Positions 24,055 to 36,130 of a DNA stretch of 64,000 nt are shown here, piece after piece. The position numbers were made by a program, and so were the translations under genes. Numbering within the stretch: the stretch's first letter is position 1; each line of letters starts with the position of its first letter. Source of the DNA: Alisma plantago-aquatica (taxonomy: Eukaryota; Streptophyta; Magnoliopsida; Alismatales; Alismataceae); assembly GCA_963693085.1 (NCBI GenBank), contig OY856410.1, positions 1,328,614,304 to 1,328,678,303 of the forward strand, written 5' to 3'. The notes beneath the pieces were generated by a model, which saw only the letters and a list, made by a program, of their open reading frames with translations, had not been told where the DNA came from and did not search any database.

Positions 24055-27000
24055 ATTGGTATCAGAGCATAGGTTCCTCATCTAATCTTTAATAATTAAT
24101 AAATTTTACAAATTACATAGAACCGAGGGAGTTATTAGATGATTATCTGAAAGATAGAGGTGTCTAGAAAAGGATCACGACCGGGGGCTGGCAATATTTT
24201 CCTCAGCACCGCTAGTCGGAATACGAGGACTCCTGGATCCGTGTGACTGCCTGGCCAAAGTCTTAGGGTATGAATCGAAATAAGATACCTTTAGGACTCT
24301 CTCATCTTGTTCATCCCTTCTTAACTTCAAATCTATTAAGGACCTTAAGGATTAGGGTTTTCTCTCTTTTCCTCACCCTCTTGAGGTATGGGTAAGATTG
24401 ATAAGGATTAAGGAATCCTCCATCAAATTAATAAAAAGCATGTAAATAAGATATCATAGACATAAGCTTAATAGAGTAAGCGTAAAGGAATAGATACATG
24501 CTTAGGTCGTATGACACGAGTTTTCATTGCCCTCAGGAGAGACTTGAGGATAGACCTCCTTGGCAGGAGGATGAGTATAGAGAGTTAGTCTTGAAGGTAG
24601 AGACCTCCATCCAAAGTAGATACCTGGCACATCCTTTGAGGGTGATGTTAACCCTAACCCTAAGTGAAGGTTAGAGATAGAGATGACATGATGAGTTAGA
24701 CCGAGTGTTTGGTTGGACATGCCTTGGGATCATCATACGGGCCATGAGAGGTTGGATAACCTAGTACCTTTGGCGACCCAACCCTGGAGAGGGTCGTGCA
24801 TGTTTGATCGAAGGGTAACTCCTTCATGGATGAGGGTAGAGAAGAACCTATAGGGTTGTTGCAAGTAGGATATAACTTGTACCTAGAGTGTGTCAGTAGT
24901 GTTGAATTTAAACGAAACCCTAGTTAAGGGATCATGATGGATGGCTTATGAGATAAGCATAAAGGATTATGGATAACCTTGAGTAAACATAAGTTCGAGT
25001 ATATGCTCCATTCAGGTAAGAGCTTGATCCTTCATAAAGACGAGACCTCTTATAGAGAGGTTGGTTGTAGGATTAGCTCTAGAAAGAGGGAGCAGACCTC
25101 GACCAAGAAAGTTGGAAGCCTAAAACCCCGAAACTTGAGGAATAGTGGGACTAGAGGATGATGCAACCTAAGTGGATGGTAGTGGTTATCTTATGTTTGA
25201 TCCCTGAATGCTGATGATATCTTAGTTGCCTTTAGAGGGAGGATGATGCTCCTGGTACCTATGGTATAAGTGAGTACCTACTAGATGAGATAAAGAATGC
25301 TTTAGACCCTGAGGAGGTTTATGTAACCAGTTGTGAGGCCTTGTACCTTGTTGGTTGTCCTTGAGGAGGACTCGACTCTGAAGTGTTGCTCGAGTAGAAG
25401 GATCATGGAAGTACAAGACATACCTTGGACGTGCTTGATTCATGGTTAAGAGATTGAGCATGTAGTTGGATCCCCAAAGGTGAACATAGGGTTCCTAGGC
25501 CTAAGAGGGGAAGCAGTGTAACTAATGCTCATGGTGAAATTTGAGTCTCTATCGTTTCAAGCATGGTACTCTTAAGGTGTTCGGGTAAAGGAAACCCCTT
25601 AAGGTAACGGTATGTTTGATGAACCCCTCACGAATAAGTTGGTCTGATGCTGAGGAAAGAGAACGAGTGTGACCTAGCATGGTTTAGTAAGTGGTCCACC
25701 TGTGCCTTAGTAGCTGTTGAGTTAGGCATGCTCATTTGAATGTAAACCCTAAGGATGGTTGTGACCTTACTGTCACGGGTTATAGTTTCCTCCCATCCTG
25801 GGAGAGGGACCCTTTGGTAGGGTGTGTACCAGTTTTGTCGGTTTTGAGGTAACCTAAAGAGGTCTCATAGGATCTTGATAAGAAAAGTACATGGTATGAA
25901 AATGAACCGGTAGACCCATAGATAACCATCTCTAGGTGCATGTGGATGTGTTACCATGGAGGTAACCGATGTGGGGCCTGACCAAGGTTGGCAGGTTGCC
26001 ATGGCCCCTATGAAGGGATGAAAGTCAGTTGTGCATGCAGAGAGAGATGATGAAGGCTTGGGTAAGGTTCTAAGTTGAACATGTACTATAATGGAGCATC
26101 CTAAGTCTATCCTAGGGTCAGGTAGGGATAAGATCGATGGAAGAAGGAGTTGCCTAACTCCCTAGTTGCACATGACCATAGGGTCGGGAGGTAACAGCTA
26201 TCATTGTCTGAGGGCATGGGTTGGGAGATTGATCACATTCATGAATCCATGAGACCCAAAGGGCAGATGAGTAGGGCACTCTCTGATGCATAAAGGAAGA
26301 GGGATGACCCCTAAAAGTGTCGGCACCCTATAGACCCAGAGGAGATGACCAAGGATTGTGTAGTAACCCAAGTAGGTTCGAGACCAGTTTTCCATGGAAG
26401 TAATCTTTGATAACGAGATGAAGGTGATGTTGAGACATAGGTGGCACGTTTCAACCTAGATTTAAAGGTGTACTGGTAAGGTGGGATGTACCATCTCTAC
26501 TCTTGGAACAGGAAGAACTCTATATTTGGACTGCAGCCAAATACTTATTTCCTTTTGTTATGGGAGTGAGAGATAGGACAATACGCATGCCTTACACCAA
26601 GGATAAAAGATGTTGCGAGTTGGAACGTTGCTATAAGGTATGATGAAAGAGATGATAACATACCCTGGTGAAGTTAATGGTACATGGATGGTTTACTAAC
26701 ATTAAGAGTATTAAGGAAATCATCTTGTAAGGATGTTTTATCACGAGCTGTGTAGAGATTGCAAGTCATGCAAAGTTGAGTTGAATCACCATGAGGATGA
26801 GCTCAGAGTTTCTTGATGGAGACCAACTTAAAGTTTGAGATGAGATGATAAGTATAATACATGGAGATGTATATCGTCACTTTACCTAATACCTAAGAAT
26901 GTGAAGTAGTAATAAATACTCTGGTTGAGGTATAGCTGCCTAGTTTAGCTGGAACTACAAGAAGTGGAGGTTGTTTGGCTAACCCTAAGTTTGGAAAGAA

Positions 27001-28357
27001 GATGTGTTTTGATATTTTGAACAAATTAATGGTCGTTTGGTTAGCCAGTTTAGTCCTTGAGGTAGTGAAAGGATAGCACCTCAGATACTCTTCTTTGGAT
27101 AGGGAGGTAATAAAACCCTGATGAAAGTTGTTTAGGGTTTCCGAGGTATCAATCTTGAGGAATCATGACATATAGGAGATCATGGTTTTAAGATCATGAT
27201 ACATCTTGATACTACAAAATAGTAAGTGATGGTAGATTTCTGCAAGGTTGCATGTAGCATGTGGCCATGCAAGCCAGGAGGTGAAGGACGAACACCATTA
27301 ACCAAGTGCATGGATATAAAGTATAAAGAGTTCCCGAGAAGGAATGGGAGTTCATCATTATGGATTTTGTGAGTCTCCCCTTGGTCAAGGAAGGTCAAGA
27401 TGCAATATGGGTTATGGTAGATCGCCTTACCTAGATGACATGAGAAAGGAAGAGTTCTGTCAAAGGACAGATCTAGTTGAACTACATATGAAGAGAGATG
27501 GTTCAACTACATCATAATGCGAGTTCAAAAGTTCTTGGGTATGACCAAGGTTCACTACCATGAAGTGGAAGTAGATACATGACAAGCTTGATGATAGTAT
27601 AGTTTATCACCCTTAACTAATGGTTAGTATGATCCAGACTAGAAGGTCTAATGAGAGCAAGTGTGTTTGTTCAGGGTGATACTAAGAGACAGTTCTAAAG
27701 ATGTGATGTTAACCACCATAGCCTTTATCGGGATGCAAGAAGTCTTATAAGGAGGTTCTGTCGGTCACCACTTCATTATGATGATGTTGGTGATGGAGGC
27801 CTCTCGAAGGTCAGAAGAGAACCACAGGCGTGTGAGGATGAAGTCGCTTTGATCATGCAATGGCTGAGAGAGAGACCAGTGGTGGCATGAGTCACGAGCT
27901 GATGCAAAGTAGACTGACATGCAGTTCACTGTGGAGGAATATAGTGTGAAAATCCGACCCCTCTAAGCTACAGCTAAGAGAGCTGAATCCCCGATATATG
28001 GGTCCATTTGAGATGGATTGGTGGAGATGGTTGTGTTTAACCTTGCCCCTCAGGATAACATGATGTGTAATGTGAGTCCGATCTAGAGCACTATGTGAGG
28101 TACCCAAGCCATGTGTTGAGCCCTGAACCTATTCAGCTTTTGAGAGGATGAAATGACCTGAGTCACCTATAAGGGTATGATATACCAAGGTAAGAAAGAA
28201 CTCAGATGGAAGAATATGAGATGATGAAGGTTCTTGGAAAACACCATGGATAGGGTAAAGCCACAGGGTAGCCCTGATGGACATAAGAATGGATTATCCT
28301 GTTTGTTTGCTTGCTTGATGGAATTTTGAGGGCAAAATTCTCATAAGAGGGGAAGGA
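24055..28357 (+). other. LARD 1 internal region, non-coding
   Basis: 4303 bases. The primer site TGGTATCAGAGC is at 24057-24068. All open frames are short (longest 108 codons, 27180-27506 minus) and show no retroelement motif. Word usage is uniform (GGATG, TTGAGG, GACC-rich), unlike decayed pol text, so it seems to be an old non-coding interior, not a recently broken coding one. Confidence 0.85.
28345..28357 (+). other. LARD 1 polypurine tract
   Basis: AAGAGGGGAAGGA directly abuts the TGTTACA start of the 3' LTR, the expected position for plus-strand priming. Confidence 0.9.
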
Positions 28358-31300
28358 TGTTACAAACCCAATTTTGGGTTCATTTGCTGAGAAATATAAT
28401 TTCTCATATGAAAGATAAATTAACAAATAATGAATGGATGCATGATTTTCGTTTAAAATAGCCTTGTTGATCTATTTGCGGGCTTTGTTGGCTATTGGGC
28501 CCAATAACAAGGATATTTAATTAATTAATGAATAACTAAGAATTTGAGATGAGAAAGGTATGTAAACCTCTAGAAGGAAAATCCAAAGAGGATTTCGTGC
28601 CTCTTAGATTCCTTGGGTTCCAAGGAGTCCAAAGTTGCAAAGAAAAGGCAATAAGAAAGAAAATATCGATTAAGTATTTCCTTGTTAATAAAGAAATTGA
28701 AAACATTGGTGAAATGTGGAAAATAGGTAAAAAGAGGAATAGATGGGTAATCCTTAGAGGAATTTCGTGTCCCAAGGATTCCTAATAATAAAAGGAACAC
28801 TAATGAGGAAAATAAGAGAGAAATAAAGAGAAATCCACAAAAGGAAATATTTTAATAAGAAATAAAACAAGATAATGAGAATAATGCATTTTGATGCATT
28901 TAAGGATAATGAATATTCCTTTAATAAGGAATTTTGAATTCTTAAAGTTTCTTGGGTGCCAAGGAGCCCCAATAAGGGAGAAGAAAGAGAAAATACATAA
29001 TTACAAAATAAAGAGATAATGGGAATACATAATTAATGGATTATGTAAATTTGCTAAAAAGAAAATAATTGTCATTAAAAGAAAATAGGATTTCGTTCCT
29101 ATGGATTAAAAAGGAGAGGAAAGAGGAATTTCACACTCCTAATACCCATATAATAGGGAATATTCAAGGAAAGACAGAGAGAGAGAGAGCTTATTTTCTT
29201 ATGAAGAATTATATTCCTATTAGGAAAGAGCTTTACTAAATCATGGGTGAGCACCATGGGGCGTGGATACTCTCCCCTATCAGAGGTGTAGAGCCCTGGG
29301 CCGAAGCCAGGAGAGAGATCCCACATATCCCTTCTTCTTCTTCTTCTTCTTCTTCTTCTTCTTCTTCTTCTTGGGTAAAACCCTAATCCACGAGTAGCAT
29401 TTTTCCTGGAGCAATAGAGATCCTGGAGTCACCTGAGTGGATGAGCGAAGTGATACGAACCCAAGGAGGGCTCTGCCATCGTCCCCATGACCATAAACGC
29501 CGTGTCGAGCCAGCAGAAGGCCGAAGCCATGGCTGCAGGTCGCACATCTACCCTGCCCAAACCGAACGCCTAGATTGCAAGATGGGAGGCGCCCAGATGT
29601 TGCGGAGGCCGTCGGAGTAAGGGCGAAGGGTGGCGACATGTTTCAGACCTTAGAGATGGAGGAGGACAGACCTCGACGTACTGCAGGTGCGGTTGTGACT
29701 AGGGGAGAACCCCACACTCTTTCGGACATGTTGACCATGCTTCACAGCATGGTTGGCTGCGATAGGGTGGGGCGGAAGTAGGGAGGAGAGCCCAGCATGG
29801 TGTGAGCCTTGAGGAAGAGGGAGGAAGGCTGCGAAGGCTGCAGGACAGCAGGCTAGGGTGGCGGCCTGGTCCTCGCGAGGTAGAAGAAACCTAAAAGCTC
29901 CTTTGGACAGTTATACCCCTCCTGGGTATAAAGAAGCCATGACTTAGACGGGGGCAAAAGTGGAATTTCGAAATGATTTCCAAATCCAACGTATTGCATG
30001 GGGGAGGCGACGTGTCAGCTCCTCATTGGCCCAAAATAGGTAATTTTTCTAAATCCGTATCTCAATAACCGTGGCTCGGATAGATGCGCTTTATTGCTCA
30101 GAAAATCGAGAGGAATCTAAATAAAATATAATTGGAGCCTGATTTCTTATGTAATTCGAAAAGTATATAGAGATACTATCTTTAATAGTTTAATCAATGA
30201 AAAACCCTAACCTTGATGATTAATGAGTTAGAAAGGGTTAAATGAGTATATAAAGTTGATATTAGCCTGTTAATGATAAAAAGGATTATTAAGATTGGAA
30301 AAGGATGAATTTGCATGTAATTAGTTAATTTCTTTAATGTGCATGAATAATTCTTTAAGGGGCCTTGAAACCCTAATGTTGGTGAATTCGACTCTTAATG
30401 GCTTTAATTGACTAAATTCATGATTAAAGAAGAATATGCTGAATCTAAGCTATTGTGAGCATTGAAGTCCCTATTTTGTGAAAAGATAACCTTAATATAG
30501 AAATTAGGGTTTTCAATTGAATCAAGGTAGAATTAATAATAAAAGGGTTTCATATGGGGTTTAGACCATAATGAATTATGAGTTGTTAATCCGAAAGGAA
30601 CAAAAGGTGATAATTGAGTCTAATGACCTTGAAATAACTTAAAAGGATAAAGAAGGTAGTTTTGGTATAAAAGAGAAATAATCAACTTTAATTGGGCTTA
30701 TGATGTCGAAATTAGGGTTTATGAACTAAGAGAGCATTTAATATGATAAAAGCGTTATGGAGGCAAAAACCCTAATAAAACCCTAATGTGGTCTAGAAAA
30801 CCTAAGGTGGAATCCAAGTCTAGCTTTAGAATGTTTTGGATAAAATATAACACTTGGATCGCATGCATTAATTTTAGGATTTTGTTGATTGCTTGTTGAT
30901 TGATTCTTTATCCTTATTGCTTGGACAATCGAGTTGCTCTGGATCAGGTATGTGGTTACGCTTGTGAATAACCGTTATAGTTTCCCGACGATTTCCGAAT
31001 GTTTCCTCGCAATGAATGCTATCTAAACAGTTTGGATGTTCATACTGCAATTATAAAGTCACTATGGTTATCACAATTATAAAGAAGTGTGTATTCTCGC
31101 ACCTACATGCCACCCTAATGGAAGATGCCATAAAGGTCAGGCCCAGAAGGGTAGACCAATGGGCACCATGAGAGGTGAACCCAGACACCAAGCTCGGGAA
31201 TGAGAAGGTGTTCTATGATGCATGACTATGGAGCACCATGAGAGGTGACTCCCAGGCACCAAGCTCTGGATTGAGAAGGTGGCCTTAAAGTCAATGGCAA

Positions 31301-31780
31301 AAGAGAAACCCGAGAGGGGTATGCCAGGGTTAGGGAAAAAGCGGTCGAGAATGACACATTGAAAATGTAAAGTGGCTTGTTAAATAATTTGATTTTGATT
31401 ATTAAATTGTTAGCCATATGTGCAAACTTTTGGTTGTCCCCACATACCAGTATATTTTGATATACTGACCGACGTTTTGTTTGTCGGCGTTTTAGGTACA
31501 AATGAAAAGAACAAACAGTAAAGTGGCATATGTGGAATTAAATGAGAAGTAACGTACACCGGAGGATTAGTTAGAGTAACATCTTCATGGATAGAAGTTT
31601 AGAAATCCCAGTTTTTCCAAGGTAAGAAAAGTTTTATTTTATACTAGTTTTCAGTTTAGTTGGTAAAGTTTATTAATTATTACTGATTATTTGTCGAACC
31701 TTTGATCCTATTAATTGGATAACGGCACCGACCTTTCGGTCTCCCTTAATTGGGGGTTACCGGGAGGCGGGGTCGTTACA
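28358..31780 (+). repeat. LARD 1 3' LTR
   Basis: 3423 bases from TGTTACAAACCC to GGGGTCGTTACA. It is nearly identical to the 5' LTR, with single-base changes and small indels: (CTT)14 at 29331-29372 against (CTT)10, and a short rearranged stretch near 30095-30140. Confidence 0.93.
29331..29372. repeat. (CTT)14 microsatellite in the 3' LTR
   Basis: Fourteen CTT units. The open frame on the minus strand that reads it as poly-Lys (29280-29639) is an artefact. Confidence 0.95.
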
Positions 31781-31862
31781 AGTACTTAGATATCATGTAA
31801 ATCAAGCATTTAGATCTTCCCTATCCAAACACAACACTTAGATAGGTCATATCCTAAGTTAG
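31781..31862 (+). mobile_element. Copia block flank resumed after LARD 1
   Basis: It starts with the second AGTAC (31781-31785) and continues the sequence broken at 20642, then meets the second copia LTR at 31863. It is either the last part of copia copy 1 or DNA between the two copies. No purine tract precedes the LTR, which argues weakly against the first reading. Confidence 0.5.
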
Positions 31863-32993
31863 TGTCACAATTGCACATTGATACACACACTCAGTAAATG
31901 AATACATTGAATCAGGGATACTCTCGGTTGACAAAATCTTCGATCCAGACACTCTCGGTCGACAAAGTCCTCGACCAAGAATAACCCTCCTAGCCATTAG
32001 ACTGAGTTAGAAAAAGTAGTTGGGAGTTGAGTTGAGAGTTGCAATACACTTACTCCAGACTTACCCTTGGTCGACAAATTCCTCGACCGAGAGACTCTCG
32101 ATCGACAAAATTCTTGACTGAGAGGGTTTCTATCTGCACTTTTCAAGATTAATTAACTAGCCATTACAAATGTAATTAGTGGACACTCAATGGCTAGTTG
32201 AGCACTAAGAACACCCTAGAAGGTGTCTAGAATGTCCCTAAGCATTAGCAAACCACTCCTATAAATATGACAGCCATAGGACACCTCAAAGTACAACTTG
32301 CATACACAATTACACTTGAGATTCAATCCTTGTGAGCAAACAAGTTGAGCTACACTTGCAATCTATTTTCCTTGAGCTCTACATTTGTGTCCTATAGGCT
32401 GATATCTCCTATCCACTATACACCCACGTCCATCCACTTTGTCTAGGTGATCAAACACTTGATATAGGATCAAAGCACTATACTCAATTGGTAACGTTGT
32501 TTCCTTCTTCCAATCTTGTTCCTTCTATTGTAATTTGTTCTCCTTTGCTACTCCTAGGTTGGAGGCTACGGAAAGGACGTTGCTGGAGCTTCTTTAGGTG
32601 GTGAAGGTAGCTCGACATATATAGGATTACTTAAAGAAGGCTATCCCAACGGGAAGCTACTTCAAGAGGAAGGCTACTTCAAGGGGGATCTTGGAGTTAC
32701 TTCAAGGAAGGCCGCTTCAAGGTTGGTGAGACTACTTCTAGGTGAAGGTTATCCTAAGGGTGAAGGTATTTGTATCTTATGTAACATCCTTGTGAGGTAA
32801 TAAAATAAAAGTTATTTAAAAATCCCAATTGGAAACAATTGGGTGGTGGACTGACTCCCTTAGTATTTTCTAAGGGTGGAACTGCTCTAAATGTCGTGTC
32901 TCCTTCTCCAACATTCTTGTGATTGTTTGTTTGGTTGAATTTTTAAAATCATAATAAAACCCTATTCACCCCCCCCCCCTCTAGTGTTTTTCA
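31863..32993 (+). mobile_element. Ty1/copia LTR, copy 2
   Basis: It runs from TGTCACAATTGCAC to TTTTTCA, 1131 bases, followed by TGGTATCAGAG. It is clearly related to the LTR at 15753-16980 but visibly diverged, with many substitutions and short indels. It carries TCGGTCGA and TCGACC pairs at 31920-31980 and 32060-32130, CCTATAAATATGACAG near 32250 as a likely TATA region, and a run of about ten C near 32970. It could serve both as the 3' LTR of copy 1 and as the 5' LTR of copy 2. Confidence 0.8.
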
Positions 32994-33042
32994 ATTGGTA
33001 TCAGAGAAGGCTTCAACGAACTTTAACAAAGTCTTAAAGAAA

Positions 33043-34759
33043 ATGGGTGATGGGGTACTAAACAACCTCAACTTGGAAGGAACACTTGTGGCTCGACCTC
33101 CACCATTTGATGGAACCGACTACACCTACTGGAAAAGGAGGATGCAATTCTATTTCCAAGGAATTAGCTGGGATCTTTGGAGAATGGTTTCAAATTCTTA
33201 TGATCTTCCTTAAACGGAGTATGCTACATGGGATGCTAATACGGTAAAGCTAGCCCAATTGAATGCAAAAACTGTAAGTATCCATTATAGTTCAATTTGT
33301 GTAGGTGAGTTCAATAGAATTTGAAATTGTGAAACTGCATATGAAATATGGCATAGACTCTCTAATACTTATGAAGGAACTGTTGAACTAAAAAATTCCA
33401 AAATTGGTATGCTTAAACAAAAGTTTGAACAGTTTTGTATGGAACCATATGAGTCTATTATTGAAATGTATGCAAAGTTTTCTTCTATTGTTAATGGTTT
33501 GAATGCTTTAGATAAAGCAATTAGTGAAGAGGATCAAGTGTCTAAAATCCTTAGGTGTTTGCCTCCAAAGTACAAACCAAAAATGACTGCAATTGATGAA
33601 GCCAATGACCTCACTCGACTAAGAATGGAGCAACTCATTGGAAACATAGAAGCACATGAGGCAACATTGGAGGAAGAAGAAAGATTGGTGGTTGAACACA
33701 AGAAGGAGAAAAGAAATGACATTGCATTCAAAGCATCAACCAAGAATAGTCATGGCACAAGTGAAGAAGATAGTGAAGAAGAAACACTCATTGTAAATGG
33801 TAAGCAGTATAGAAGTTTTCAAACTAACAAAATTCCTAGTGTTTCTTCCTCTAGGTGCTTTGAATGTGGCAAAAAGGGACACTTAAAAGGTGATTGTCCC
33901 AAACTTAAGAAGGGGAAGAAATCATCTCACAAGAAGAAAGAAAAAACATACGAAGTTGCATGGGATGATTCAAGTGATGATAGTGAAGATGGAGAAAAAG
34001 AAGTAGAGTGCCTTATTGCTACAACAAATGAAGAAGAAGAAGAGGTAAGCCTTTTTTTCCAAAAGAAAATCTAATTGCTAGTCTTCAAGATACACATGAT
34101 AAATATGTTGATTGCAAAAAGAAACTAAAGAAAGCTACTAAACTAATGAGGATTTGTATACTAAATTAAATAATCTTTCTTTTGAAAAGGATAGTATTGT
34201 TTCTGAAAACTTTAACTTGAAATCATCTTTAAATGATTGCAATATGAAGTTGCTTACTTTAGAAACAAATCATGATCTTCTTTCTCAAGAAAAGGTTGAT
34301 TTTCTTGCAAAAATGCATAATTTTTAGACTCAACCTATCCTATGTAATCATCTAGATTATGATGCTTTTGTCAAGGCAAGAGATGCTTTATCATCTAATC
34401 TAGATCATGAAAAGTTAGATATCAAATAGAAAATGGATGAGATTGCTAAATTACAAAGAGAAATTAGTAGCTTGAGAAACAATGATATTCTTGATAAAAT
34501 TCTACAAGATTCTTCTGGTTAGATTGGAAGAAGAGTACTAGGTTATAAGCCCAAAGGTAAATCTTTTCAAAAACCTAGAATGAGAAGGACACAAGTGCCC
34601 AAGACTAAAGTTATGTATGTGCCTAAAGCCAAACCAGCTAAGATGAGAAATGAAATTGATTCTATATGTTGTCATTACTGTTTACATCTTGGACATTATT
34701 CATTCTCTTTCACATACAAGAAAAAGGATGTTGATCTAGTTTGGGTTCCTAAAACTTAG
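33043..34759 (+). pseudogene. Copia gag, copy 2
   Basis: ATG at 33043 (MGDGVLNN). In-frame stops occur at 33211-33213 (CAA to TAA relative to copy 1) and near 33325. The main open part, 33409-34074, has the UBN2-like domain and the first knuckle CFECGKKGHLKGDCP. The frame is lost after 34060, and the coiled-coil part (34080-34500) reads only with shifts and stops. The second knuckle is recognisable near 34665, but its last Cys is Phe (CCHYCLHLGHYSFSF). Similarity ends at VWVP followed by TAG at 34757-34759. It is the same family as the gag at 17030. Confidence 0.85.
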
Positions 34760-36130
34760 AGATTTTATTTTGATTAGTTGATATTTGACCTAAAATGTTA
34801 CTTTGATATTCCAATGTCTTATCTCAACTAAATTGACCATTAATTTGTATAATTTTGTAAAATTGATCTATGTTTTTTTTAAACAACTACTGAAAATAGT
34901 ACAAAAACAATCTCAGTCAAGAAAGTTATCGACCGAGACAATGTCGGTCGAGAAATTAGTCGACCGATAGAGTTACTATCTTAAGCCTGCAAAAACTTGA
35001 TAAATGGTTGATCGATAAATATTTCGACTGAACCTCACTCGGTTGAGAAATTTGTCAACCGAGGGAAACTTTGACAGAATTGTTTAATAAAACCAAGATA
35101 CTTCAATTGCAATCAACTTTAATATGCAATGAACCTTACATATTATTGTGCTTTAAAAATTTGAATGATCCTAATCAAAAGGAAGAGAAAACTTGATAAT
35201 TGAATAAGAAAATTAGTAGAATAAGAAACCTTGCTTAGAATAAAGAATTACTTTGTATCTAAAGTCTATTCTAAGAAAATCAAGAGCAAGATACTAAGTT
35301 CACATATTGCTCAAAATTCTACACAAAACTTGCTCTTAGGCTAATATTTTGCATCATGATTGCATCATGGTAACTTTTATTGCTGCAAATAATGTTGCTT
35401 ATAAAGATTAATGATGTTGATTAAAAATCTATATTCTTACTGCAATTGGACATACTTTATGAGTGTTTACAACTATTGCAAGCTCACATAAGTTTGATTA
35501 AATATGATCTTTCACATGGTTTTCCTAAAATATTCCTTGGTCAAATTTGAAATTTAAGAACCATGTGCCTTAAGAAAACTTTATTGAAACCTATGAGTTT
35601 GATTCTGTTGGATTGAATAAATATTGCTCTTGTCATTAAGATAATTACAACAGTTCGCTCATTGGATATATAGATGATGCTATAAAATTGAAAATGCCAT
35701 TATTGCATTAAGGTAAATCTCATGGCACAAATGCATCTTGACATATTATGATTATCTTGTACTTAGATTATTTGATTTTAATATCTTGCTTAGAACAAGA
35801 ATATTAATGCTTTATCTAATTGTTTGTTCTAAGAGCAAAAATGTTACAAGTCATATGAACTTGCTTCAAGTCATTAAATACTATAAGAATAAAACCTGTT
35901 TTTTGAAGGTCTTTTGATGTTGATGTTGTAATTAAGATCCCTAAGTGCATGCCTTTTTTATGTATTTTATTCAGTAGTCAAACCATATAGCTTTGGCACC
36001 AACTTTTAATAGAAAATGGATTATATGATAAGGAATCTATGGTTTAGATTTGGAGATTATGATGCTCTTACAAAAAGATTTGGATGTTGGAGTTGTTTAA
36101 ATAACTAAGATGGATATACATACAACTAAG
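34760..36130 (+). mobile_element. Copia post-gag region, copy 2
   Basis: Non-coding. Paired TCGGTCGA and TCGACCGA motifs lie at 34915-34980 and 35010-35070. 35205-35330 matches copy 1 at 19940-20080. 35500-35640 matches the pol remnant of copy 1 (CATGGTTTTCCTAAAATATTCC) but is shifted and stopped. The order of these two blocks is the reverse of copy 1. No 3' LTR was found. Confidence 0.6.

Larger units (their letters stand above)
20643..31780 (+). mobile_element. LARD 1: complete non-coding Ty3/gypsy-type LTR element
   Basis: Total 11138 bases: 5' LTR 20643-24054, internal 24055-28357, 3' LTR 28358-31780, with a 5-bp duplication AGTAC on each side. The primer site TGGTATCAGAGC follows the 5' LTR by two bases, and a polypurine tract abuts the 3' LTR. 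No gag, protease, RT, RNase H or integrase motif was seen in any frame. Long LTRs, a non-coding interior and gypsy-like TGTTACA..GTTACA ends are the definition of a large retrotransposon derivative. It presumably relies on proteins of a related autonomous element. Confidence 0.92.
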
